A stretch of DNA of 64,000 nucleotides from an uncultured Draconibacterium sp. (lineage in GTDB: Bacteria; Bacteroidota; Bacteroidia; Bacteroidales; Prolixibacteraceae): NCBI RefSeq assembly GCF_963675585.1, contig NZ_OY776414.1, positions 98,501 to 162,500 on the forward strand. Direction: 5' to 3'. The notes below the pieces were generated by a model. That model was not told the DNA's origin. It worked only from the letters and a program-made list of their open reading frames with translations, and ran no database searches. Both the position numbers and the translations under genes were made by a program. Numbering within the stretch: position 1 is the first letter of the stretch; each line of letters starts with the position of its first letter. Positions 35,570 through 45,400 of this stretch are shown piece by piece.

Positions 35570-37303
35570 ATGAATGATTTAAGCCTGTTCAAACAATTTG
35601 CTCCACAAATTCCTGAGAAATTTCAGGAGGGAAACAATGCCGTAATTTACACCCGGGTTTCATCAGCTGACCAAGAGGATAATACCAGCCTTGCTTCACA
35701 AAAAAGATATTGCGAGATGTACGCGAGCAAACGAGGTTTAAATGTGGTTGGTTATTTTGGTGGTACGTACGAATCGGCAAAAACGGATGACAGGAAAGAA
35801 TTCAATAGGATGCTAACCTTCGTAAAGAGGTCAAAAAATATCAGCTATGTAATTGTTTATTCCTACGAAAGATTCTCTCGTTCAGGAATCAATGGTGCAT
35901 CGATTGCTGATGAACTACTAAAAAAATACGGAGTAATAACTTTGGCAACCACACAGGAGCTTGATCCAACAACACCATCTGGCTCTTTCCAACAAAAAAT
36001 ACTTTTCCTGTTTGGGCAAATGGATAATGAACTTAGGCGAGATAAAGTTGTGACAGGAATGAAGGAGCTATTGATGAAAGGCTACTGGTTATGGGCTGTA
36101 CCGCGTGGATATGAGAATTTAAACAAGGGGAGGGCGATCGAAAGAAAACTAGTTATAAGTGAAGAAGGAAAGATTCTTAAGAAAGCTTTCGAATGGAAAG
36201 CATATACGGAAATGACGAATGTCGAGATTACAAAACGTGTGAACCAGATGGGGGTTAGTATCTCAGAAAAACGTTTATGTAGCATGTTTTCGAATCCATT
36301 TTATTGCGGACTTATTGTTAGTAAAATGATTCCGGGGCAAGTTATAAAAGGACAGCATCAGCCTTTAATCTCACAGGATTTATTTCTCGCAATTCATGAT
36401 ATTAGAAGTGAAAGTACGAGGTACGGTTTTGTACACGATAAAGACAATGAAAATCTTCCGTTGAAAGTGTTTACTAAATGCGACAAATGTGGTTTGGCAC
36501 TGACTGGATATTTGGTTCAGAAAAAAGGTTTGTACTATTATAAGTGCCGAACAAAAGGATGTAAAGTTAACCGGAGTGCAAAGATCATACATGAATTATT
36601 TAGGAACACTCTAGAAATCTTCCAAATTGGGAGAGAGGAGCTTGAGATAATTAAAGTTCAGTTGGAGGAACAGATGGCTGGTTTTTTTAAAACGGAGCTG
36701 CAGGATGCAAAAAACTTGAAAGTGAAGCTAAGTGAAACTAGAAAGAAGCTTGAAACGATAGAGGAGCGTTTTGTTATTGGAGAAATTAATAGACAGTTAT
36801 ATGACAAATTTAGATCAAAATATGAAAAAGAATGTTTTGAAATTGAAACAGAATTGAGCAAAGTTGGTGGCTATAGTTCGAACCTCAAAAAAGTTATAAA
36901 CTATGCTGTCGATTTATGTCAAAATCCCTTGAAAATATGGGATTCTAGTGATTTAACCGGGAAACGGGCCTTTCAGAAGTTGTTATTTCCCGAGGGGATT
37001 TATTATAACCGAGAATGTGACCGAGTTCGAACCACAAGAATAAATTCGTTTTTTTCTCCAATCCCTGGAATGGCAGCGGTTCTAGGAGGGAATAAAAAAG
37101 GGGATTCTATCATTTCTGATAAAATCCCCGCTTTGGTGATCCCACCGGGACTCGAACCCAGATCGCAAGAACCGGAATCTTGTATTCTATCCATTGAACT
37201 ATGGGACCTTTGTGTGGCTGCAAAAATAGTAAAATTCCCCAATCATCAGGTATATTTTCTTTTGCAACTTAAAACGTTTATTGTTGATAAAAATCTTGGT
37301 TGA
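35570..37303 (+). CDS. Large serine recombinase (site-specific integrase)
   Basis: The N-terminal resolvase domain begins at about residue 24: VIYTRVSSADQEDNTSLASQ with catalytic Ser31, then YSYERFSRSG and GQMDNELRRDK. A recombinase domain (GYENLNKGRAIERKLV; SEKRLCSMFSNPFYCGLI) and a zinc ribbon (CDKCGLAL...YYKCRTKGCK) follow, then a coiled coil (about 365-440). Native homology fades near INSFFSPIPGMAAVLG (about residue 505). The remaining ~75 codons run over a tRNA-Arg gene and its terminator on the other strand. The most likely reading is that the element integrated at this tRNA and the frame was extended by host DNA. It would catalyse integration and excision of the island. Confidence 0.85.
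   Translation: MNDLSLFKQFAPQIPEKFQEGNNAVIYTRVSSADQEDNTSLASQKRYCEMYASKRGLNVVGYFGGTYESAKTDDRKEFNRMLTFVKRSKNISYVIVYSYERFSRSGINGASIADELLKKYGVITLATTQELDPTTPSGSFQQKILFLFGQMDNELRRDKVVTGMKELLMKGYWLWAVPRGYENLNKGRAIERKLVISEEGKILKKAFEWKAYTEMTNVEITKRVNQMGVSISEKRLCSMFSNPFYCGLIVSKMIPGQVIKGQHQPLISQDLFLAIHDIRSESTRYGFVHDKDNENLPLKVFTKCDKCGLALTGYLVQKKGLYYYKCRTKGCKVNRSAKIIHELFRNTLEIFQIGREELEIIKVQLEEQMAGFFKTELQDAKNLKVKLSETRKKLETIEERFVIGEINRQLYDKFRSKYEKECFEIETELSKVGGYSSNLKKVINYAVDLCQNPLKIWDSSDLTGKRAFQKLLFPEGIYYNRECDRVRTTRINSFFSPIPGMAAVLGGNKKGDSIISDKIPALVIPPGLEPRSQEPESCILSIELWDLCVAAKIVKFPNHQVYFLLQLKTFIVDKNLG
37094..37130 (-). terminator. Terminator of tRNA-Arg
   Basis: On the minus strand GGGGATTTTATCA pairs with TGATAGAATCCCC (one mismatch) around GAAA, followed by TTTTTT. 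It lies about 7 bases after the tRNA 3' end. Confidence 0.8.
37137..37208 (-). tRNA. tRNA-Arg (anticodon CCG)
   Basis: On the minus strand the cloverleaf reads: acceptor GGTCCCA/TGGGATC (one G-T), D arm GTTC-GAAT type, anticodon stem CAAGA/TCTTG with loop TTCCGGT (anticodon CCG, reading CGG), and a T arm with GGTTCGAGTC. Discriminator A is followed by CCA in the DNA. It lies inside the 3' part of the recombinase frame. Confidence 0.92.
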
Positions 37304-37360
37304 AGTTCTGTTGCCACTTGTTTATATAATTACATTTGTCACACTAAAAATTGAGGATTT

Positions 37361-38146
37361 ATGGAAGAGTGGGTTAACCTGTCAAAAAAGAAGTTTAGTG
37401 GATACATTGACTTATTTCATGGGCTTTCTGAGGAGCAACAAAATAACTTTACAATAAAAAAGGAACATTCCATTCGTGTGGCCGAAACGGCATTTTCGTT
37501 GGCCGAAAAAATGCATTTAAGCGATAGCGAGAAAGGTTTGGCGTTTTTTATTGGAATGTTTCATGATATTGGAAGGTTTAAACAGCTGATTGAATTCAAC
37601 ACCTTTGATGATTCAAAATCTGTTGATCATGCGGATTATTCTGTGCAGGTATTAAAAGAAAATAACTTTTTTGGATTGTTAGAAGAAGGGCAGGAGGAAT
37701 TGGTGCTTCCAGCCATTTTAAATCACAATAAACGCGAGTTGCCCAAAAATTTGTCAAAAGAAGAGTTGTTATTTTCGCAACTAATCCGCGATGCCGACAA
37801 ACTGGATATCTTAAAAGTGCTTAGCGATTATTATTCCAATCCGCGTGCTATTGCCAACCACACTTTAACCTGGGAGAAACCGTCGGGTGGAGCAATTTCA
37901 AAAGAAGTTGCAAAACAAGTGCTCAGCGGAGTAATTGTATCGAAAGATAAAATTGAAAATCAACTCGATATTAAGGTGATGCAATTATCGTGGGTATACG
38001 ATATTAATTTTAAACCTTCGTTTGAGTTGGTTATGAAAAATCGTTTTCTTGAAAAAATCTACAATTCGCTGCCTAAAAACGATAAGGTGATCGAGATATA
38101 CCGAAAAGTGAAGGTGTACGCTGAAAATAAATTTTTGGTAAGTTAA
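37361..38146 (+). CDS. HD-domain phosphohydrolase
   Basis: This 261-residue protein has an HD domain with metal ligands His36 (KKEHSIRVAE), His68-Asp69 (GMFHDIGRF) and Asp144 (IRDADKLDIL), plus His122 in LNHNKRE. HD proteins cleave phosphate esters, often of nucleotides; the substrate here is unknown. No signal peptide or second domain is seen. It starts shortly after the tRNA-Arg and probably belongs to the resident chromosome and not the island. Confidence 0.88.
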   Translation: MEEWVNLSKKKFSGYIDLFHGLSEEQQNNFTIKKEHSIRVAETAFSLAEKMHLSDSEKGLAFFIGMFHDIGRFKQLIEFNTFDDSKSVDHADYSVQVLKENNFFGLLEEGQEELVLPAILNHNKRELPKNLSKEELLFSQLIRDADKLDILKVLSDYYSNPRAIANHTLTWEKPSGGAISKEVAKQVLSGVIVSKDKIENQLDIKVMQLSWVYDINFKPSFELVMKNRFLEKIYNSLPKNDKVIEIYRKVKVYAENKFLVS

Positions 38147-38190
38147 ATCCCTCAATCATTTATATGAACTATTTCTAATCAACTTGGTTG

Positions 38191-38198
38191 AAGGAGGT
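38191..38198 (+). promoter_or_regulatory. Strong Shine-Dalgarno AAGGAGGT
   Basis: This is a rare strong match to the 16S anti-SD (CCTCC in the 16S 3' end at 62270), lying 14 bases before the ATG at 38213. Bacteroidota genes mostly lack such a site, so it supports this start and good expression. Confidence 0.65.
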
Positions 38199-38212
38199 AA
38201 CAAAATAGTATT

Positions 38213-38428
38213 ATGGCGAACAGACTGGTGTGTTTATGTAACTTTGTTGACGAAAAAGAAATTCGTCTAGTATTAAAAAAAGGTGCTGAATCAACAGCCG
38301 ACATTCAACGTTTTACACGGGCCGGAACTTCATGCGGGCGGTGTTTGCCTGAAATTGATGAGTTGGTTTTAAATCATAAAAAAAATAAACCCGAGGACCA
38401 ACAAAGAAAGTTGGAACTCGGGCAATAA
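38213..38428 (+). CDS. BFD-type [2Fe-2S]-binding protein
   Basis: This 71-residue protein has the bacterioferritin-associated-ferredoxin fold: Cys7 and Cys9 (VCLCNFV) with Cys41 and Cys44 (GTSCGRCLPEI) bind one [2Fe-2S] cluster. BFD proteins release iron from bacterioferritin or assist other redox partners. The charged tail after residue 50 overlaps, in DNA terms, a terminator of the opposite operon. The strong ribosome site upstream supports the start. No bacterioferritin gene lies in the window. Confidence 0.9.
   Translation: MANRLVCLCNFVDEKEIRLVLKKGAESTADIQRFTRAGTSCGRCLPEIDELVLNHKKNKPEDQQRKLELGQ
38378..38423 (-). terminator. Terminator of the adhesin/PorP operon inside the ferredoxin gene's end
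   Basis: CCCGAG-GA-CCAAC and GTTGG-AA-CTCGGG (38390-38422) form a strong stem. On the minus strand it is followed by TTTATTTTTTTT. It lies within the last codons of the convergent BFD gene. Confidence 0.8.
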
Positions 38429-38448
38429 ACACAACATCAATAAATATT

Positions 38449-39426
38449 CTAGAAGTATCTTGGCGATACTACTTTTTCTTTCTTGAATTTTAATTCGTAC
38501 GAAACCATTACTTCGTGTGTGCCGTTGTTGTAATTTTTCAGGTTTGAGGTTGAAAAATCAATGGCATAACCAATTCTCAATTTCTCAGCAAATAAGAACT
38601 GTGCAATAAATCCATACGAATCACCTGAACGCCACATGGCTCCAAGCCAAAGCTTTTCTTTAATCAGGAAGTTTCCTGTTAAATCGAGTTGTAGTGGAGT
38701 ACCGGTTTCACTGGTGAACGACGCTTTGGTAAGTGCTGTTGGCTTAAACTTAATGTTCTCGCCTAAGTCGAATACAGCACCTGCTGTAAGAAAATAGTGT
38801 CGTAATTCACCTTCTACAGAGAAGTTCTTGTAATCGTTTTCGTATTTGCTATTTACCACTTTAGGGATAGAAAAACCAACATAAGCACGCTTTCCGTACA
38901 AGAATGCGCCTACCCCAAAGTTGGGTTTAAACGCTGAGTTAATTTCTCCAACAAAAGATGGATCGTTTGGATCGATAATATTATGATCTTGCAAATTGTG
39001 CGAATAATTTGTAAATCCACCTTTTAGTCCAAAACGTAAATTCGTTTTTTCGCTTAATGGAACCAGGTACGAATAGTCGGCAAACATGTAAAAGCGTTTT
39101 TCGTAACCAACTTTATCGCTAATCACATTTAAACCCAAAGCTACGCGTTCGCTTTTTAATGGCGCCTGCACGGTAAATGTGTAGGTTTGTGGTGCATCAT
39201 CTATTCCTGTCCACTGATTTCTACCCAACACCATAAAACCCAGTGATTCCCACGATCCGGTATACGCCGGGTTAATGGTTTGTTGGTTAAACATGTATTG
39301 TGTATACATCGGATCTTGTTGAGCATTTGATGTAAATGCAGCCATTACTATTGCCAGTATCCCTAAACCTTTGATTATATTTAATTTTGCTTTCATCGTT
39401 CTAATTTTTTCAGATTTAACATTCAT
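38449..39426 (-). CDS. PorP/SprF-family T9SS outer-membrane protein
   Basis: This 325-residue frame probably starts at the second Met (39396; KAKLNIIKGLGILAIVMAA signal, cleavage near SNAQ). It continues QQDPMYTQYMFNQQTINPAYTGSWESLGFMVLGRNQW, a signature of PorP/SprF, then alternating beta strands of an outer-membrane barrel, ending near YFC-type strands (KKEKVVSPRYF). SprF is needed for the secretion or surface placement of SprB. It lies 14 bases after the giant adhesin, so it is its partner. The downstream terminator closes the operon. Confidence 0.93.
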   Translation of the reverse strand: MNVKSEKIRTMKAKLNIIKGLGILAIVMAAFTSNAQQDPMYTQYMFNQQTINPAYTGSWESLGFMVLGRNQWTGIDDAPQTYTFTVQAPLKSERVALGLNVISDKVGYEKRFYMFADYSYLVPLSEKTNLRFGLKGGFTNYSHNLQDHNIIDPNDPSFVGEINSAFKPNFGVGAFLYGKRAYVGFSIPKVVNSKYENDYKNFSVEGELRHYFLTAGAVFDLGENIKFKPTALTKASFTSETGTPLQLDLTGNFLIKEKLWLGAMWRSGDSYGFIAQFLFAEKLRIGYAIDFSTSNLKNYNNGTHEVMVSYELKFKKEKVVSPRYF

Positions 39427-39440
39427 TAATTTCTAATCAA

Positions 39441-42400
39441 CTAATTATTTAGGAATATTGATCCTGTAGTAACCTCACCATCGCCAAGGTAAAGAATGTA
39501 GAAGTAGGTACCCGCAGGCAACTTATCGTTACCAACTTGTAAATCATTGGTCGATCGTCCATCCCACCAGGCTTCATAATTGCCCCAGCTTTGCGTATTA
39601 CCATACCGTTCTTTTTCAAATACAAGGTTACCCCATCTGTTGAAGATCTCAATCTTAGCATTTGAATATACTTCTTCAAAAATTTGATCTCCTTCGGCAC
39701 ATACAAACTCTATTTCGAAGTAGTCGTTGTAATTGTCATCATTTGGAGAGAATCCATCCGGGATATTCAATTCACAACCTTCGGTCTGGAAATCGTCTCC
39801 TTCAATAGGTGGTACATAAATATCACGCCAGTCGCGAATGTTATTGATAGTATCGCCAGCCATATCTTGTAACGGAGCATCACTTCCAATTGCATTTTTA
39901 CCATGTAACCATTCTTCGCTTGTATCATAAGTATCGTAGGCATCATCTAAACCATCACCATCACTATCAGTTCCACTAAAATCAGTGTCAGCGATTGTAT
40001 CGTGAACATTTGCATCCCATCCTTCAATGTAATCAGGAATATCATCACCGTCGGAATCTGTATCCTGAAAGTCTGGGGTACCATCCAAGTCCATATCAAA
40101 TGGAAGATAGAAGATGTTTTGACCACCATTTTCGTTATCATCGTAACGATCATCCCAACCATCACCATCGGAGTCTACACCAAGAGGTGGATAATAATCA
40201 AATCCTAAGTCAACTCCACCAAACTCGCTCTCATGGTATTGCCCTTCCGGAATGTTTTGCTGCCACTCAATGTTGTCAACTATACCATCGTTGTCCGAGT
40301 CAATGTCTAAACGGTCAACAATACCGTCATTATCCGTATCAATGTCTCCATCAGCTGGATCAGTGTTAGTGTATGGATTTTCCTGTTCAAAAATGTCAAG
40401 GATACCATCGTCATCGTCATCGATATCATCTCTATCCGGAACGCCGTCACAGTCAGAATCAAGCAATACATGTATTGTAACATCTGCTGTATCGCATTCA
40501 GCTGTATAAACATTGTGGCATACCGAGTAAGTTAAAGTAATAACGGCTTCATTGGCTTCTTCGTTCACATAATTTAAAGCTCCATCGGTAATTGAAACAC
40601 CTTCCGGTAAATCTGTTAACAGATTGAAGTTTACAGTGCTTTGTGTGAATCCTTCATCGTTGGCGAAAAGATCAATGTCGCCTGATACATATCCACCCGG
40701 GCAATAAATTAATGTAAGTACATCCGGAGCAGCAAGTACCCGAACATTATTACAGTTGGCATCACCTTCTTCAACGGTAACAGTTGCAGTACAGGTTGAA
40801 GTATTGCCACATTGGTCAACAATAGTTAATGTAACTTCGTTTTCACCAAGGTTTCCACAATAGAATGTTTCGGTATCAATAAACATGGTGTCGATTCCAC
40901 AATTGTCAGATGAACCTCCGTCAATGTCGGCTACTGTAATTGTAGCGGTACCATTTGCATCCAGTTGAACAGTAAGATCGTTGCATACCGCAGTTGGTGC
41001 AGTATTGTCCATAACTGTTATTACCTGAATTTGAGGATCAGCTTCATTTTCACAACCGTCAACCAAAGTCCAGGTACGGGTAATAATCCATTCTCCTACA
41101 CAAGCTCCCTGCTCAACTACATCTGTATATTCTGCATTCAAATCGGTACAGCAAATATCCGATTCGTCGGTAACATCACCGGTTACTTCAATACTTGCAT
41201 CATACTGACAATCGTCACCAGAGTAAATGGTAATATCAGCAGGTGCAGTGAATGTTGGTGCTACAGTGTCAATCGTTGTAAATGTAGCAGTTGTTGAAAC
41301 AGAATTGCCACAGTCATCGGTTGCAGTAAATGTTACAGTAGTGTAACCTGTATTGCAACAGCCAGGTGTCAGTGCTTCGAAATCATTACTCCAGGTAATC
41401 GTTCCGAATCCAGCCTCAGCCAATCCTGTGGTTCCATGTGTTGCCAACCAGTTTTCAAGAGCTTCAGTGTTACCACTTCCGTCACATTCAACAGTCAAAT
41501 CGCTTGCTTCACTAATCAGTTCAATTGGGTCTTCGTTTAATATTGTAACCACAACGTACAACGAACTATCACAACCTGCAGCATTGGTTAACCTTTGAAT
41601 GTATCTACCACTTTCAGTGTAAGTTTTACCATTGAGGAATACTGTATCACAAGCAGTTCTGTAAATTGTTTCTTGAGTACTTCTATTAATAGTAAGCACT
41701 AATGTTAATGTTCCGGTACAGCCGTCTTCACTTTCAATAACCTGAGAGTAAGTTCCACTGGAGGTATAGACTACACCATTTAATTGATATTGATCACATT
41801 CTGTTATTGTAATCGTCTCATCCGGGCTATTCAGAACTATCAAGTTAATAGTCAGAGTACTGTCGCATCCGTTGCTGGCAGTTAAAACCTGAGTATAAGT
41901 ATCACTTGCAGTAAATGTTTCATTATTTAATACAAGACTGTCGCAAACAATTGTGTCGATTGTGGCAGTAATTGCATCGGGTTGTATAATAGTCAGGGTG
42001 TCTGAATCGATACAAACGATCTCTCCATTACTGTCAGTTGCACTAGCAACAACAATATATTGTCCAGGAGCATACAATGAATCCTGTACATATTCACCAC
42101 CATTAACCGTTATAGATGCACCACAATTCGCATAAGCAGTAATCGTTCCATCATTTGCGTCATAACAATTAACATTGGTAGCATTTGCTTCAAGTATAAC
42201 CTTGTTTGCATAGTTAATTATTTGCACAAAATTTTCACTTGTATTGCCACATTCATCAGTTGCAACCCATGTTCTGGTTATGGTAAAATAGCCATTACAT
42301 TCACCTTGTAATGTGTCATTCGATATCATTTCATAATTCACTTCAGAAGTACAATTGTCAGAAGCGATAGGTGCCAAAGCCAAAGCAGTTCTTAACCCAG

Positions 42401-45400
42401 TTGTATCTGAGCAGTAAAGTTCTACATCCAATGCACCATCCTGAGTATCCCATTTTGGAGCTATTGTATCCTGAACTGTTACCAGTTGTGTATGCTCGGT
42501 AGTGTTTCCACATTCGTCTTCGGCTACCCATGTTCTTGTAATCATGTAGCTTGAAGCACACAACTCACTGAAAGTAGTATCTGCAGAAGGCGTAACCAGG
42601 GCAGTACCACAGTTGTCTTCAGCAGTTAATGTTGCCATTTCCGGTACATCGTCGCAATCAACAGTTGTATCAGCAGGTGCAGCTTCTAGTTCCGGAGGAG
42701 TAGTGTCTTGAACAGTAAATACTGCTGTGTCAGAAACTGATTTGCCACACTCATCGGTTGCAGTAAATACTACTTCCGCATATTTAATAACCGGACATTC
42801 TTCAGAATAAGTATATCCGCTAAAGTTATTGGTCCAGTTTTTATTAGGAATTGTATTGCCACATGCGTCAACAGCATTTGCATAACCATGGTTCTCTAAC
42901 CATAATGTAAATGGATCGGCAACTATGCTGGCAGATTTTTCTTGGTTATCTCCTATTATTATATGGTTCTCGCCAGTACAATCTATCGTTGTATCCATTG
43001 CCATAACTTTTATGGTAGGAGCATCTTGTTCTTCAACCACGAAGTAGGCTGTGTCGTGTACATCATTCTGGCAGTAATTTGTTGCAGTCCAGATAACCAT
43101 CACAGAGTCGCCACAAGAGTTGATGACTTCAACTTCTTCAGAATTGTTCCAAACTTCAATGTTGCACACGTCATCGTAACTCACTTTGTTGAGCCATTCT
43201 CCAAACATGCTATCTATTTCATTTGTGGAAGTACATGCACTTATAGTTGTGTCGTTTGGTGCATTTAGAACAATTGGCAAGGCATCTTTAATAATAAAGT
43301 ATGCGGTATCGTTCACACCTTCTTCACACAAGTCTGTTGCAGTCCAAATCACTTGAATTGAGTCTCCGCACATATTAAATTGTGGTTCTCCAGCAGTATT
43401 ATTTACCTGAGGATCGCAACCACCTGAAACAGTATAGTTGTTTACCCAATTATAGTACATGCTGTAAACCTCTTCTCCTGCACAGGCTTCAATCATTGTG
43501 TCGGCCGGAGCTTCAAGAGCAACAGGCGCCGGAGCATTTAATGTGAATATTGCAGAAACAGTATCGGAAGTACAGTTGTTTCCAAGTCCAAATACCACGG
43601 TTACTTTGCCACCATCGCAAAGCGTAGGTGCATTGTAGTCAAGTGTTGAAGGTACTGCTTTGCATTCATTTGAAATTACGTTAAATGAATCTAACCATGT
43701 GTTGAAAGCAGCATCCAAAGTTGTTTGATCTGTGTAGTCGCATGAGTTGACAGTCATATTCCCTGGTCCTTTCACCTCAATTGTGTCAGCAGGAATAATT
43801 GTAAATATGGCCGTAACACTGTCGTTTGAGCAATGATCAGCAGCACCAAACTTAACAGTTGTTGTTCCTCCTGTACATAGAGTAGGAGCTGAATATTGTG
43901 TTAAGTCGCTTTCAGTAACACCACAGCCACTATCTACAACACTAAACATTTCAATCCATTCGGTAAATGCTCTGTCAAGAGAATCCTGATCAGGATAATC
44001 ACAACTGATTGCCCTGAAATCATCGGGTCCCTGAACTTCAATTTCAGAAGCTGGCATTATTGTAAATGTAGATGAGCAGTTGTCACTTTGGTCACAATCA
44101 CCAGAAGCCATAGCATATAATGTAATTGATCCTCCACATACATCAGGAGCAACAATTGTATCTAAACTAACTTCAATCTGATTGATCATATAAGTAACGT
44201 CTGCATTACATCCGCCTTGCAATCCAAATGCTGCAATCCAGTTGTCAAAACTAGCGTTGATAGCCGTTTCATCCTGACAAGCTATTTCAGTTGTATCGGC
44301 AGGGCAGGTAAGTACAAGCTCAGGGCTTTCTTCAACTACAAAGTATGCAGTATCGTTAATTGACTCTTGGCAATTACTAATAGCAGTCCAAATTACCTGG
44401 ATGGTATCGCCGCAGGTTTTAATTTTCATGTCGTCACCGTTGTGGTCTGCTTCCAGTCCGCAACCGCCACTGTATGTTGCCCTTGCCAGCCAGTCGTCGT
44501 ATAAAGTATAGACTTCTTCGCCTAAGCAGGCATCAACTATGGTGTCTTGCGGAGCATTTAGAACAACCGCAGGAGCCGGGTTGATGGTGAAAGTAGCTGA
44601 AACGGTATCGGAAGTACAGTTGTTTCCAAGACCGAATACTACGGTAACCGAACCACCTTCGCACCATGTCGGAGTTTTGTAGTCGAGACTTGACGGTTCA
44701 GCGTCACATTCGTTGGAAAGTACCTGGAATTCATTCAGCCAGATTTCAAATGCTTTATCAACTTCGGCCTGAGAAATGAATTTGCAGCTTTCGGCAGTAT
44801 AATCTTCAGGGCCTTTAACATCAACTGTGTCGGCAGCATTAATTGTAAATGCGGCTCTTACCGTATCGTTTGTGCAGTTGTTGCCGATACCGAAAGTAAC
44901 GTTAACCGTACCACCTTCACAAAGATCAGGAGCAGTAAGGTTGCTGATATCAGAAGCAGTGGCACCACAAGCATTTGTAACTACGTTGAAAGAATCAACC
45001 CATGTTTGGAATGCAGCATCCAGTGCCGCCTGGTTATCGAAGTCACACGAACTAGCCGAGAAGTCTTGGGGACCTTCCACGTCAAGCGGATCGGCAGCAT
45101 TAATTGTAAATGCGGCTCTTACCGTATCGTTTGTGCAGTTGTTGCCGATACCGAAAGTAACGTTAACCGTACCACCTTCACAAAGATCAGGAGCAGTAAG
45201 GTTGCTGATATCAGAAGCAGTGGCACCACAAGCATTTGTAACTACGTTGAAAGAATCAACCCATGTTTGGAATGCAGCATCCAGTGCCGCCTGGTTATCG
45301 AAGTCACACGAACTAGCCGAGAAGTCTTGGGGACCTTCCACGTCAAGCGGATCGGCAGCATTAATTGTAAATGCGGCTCTTACCGTATCGTTTGTGCAGT

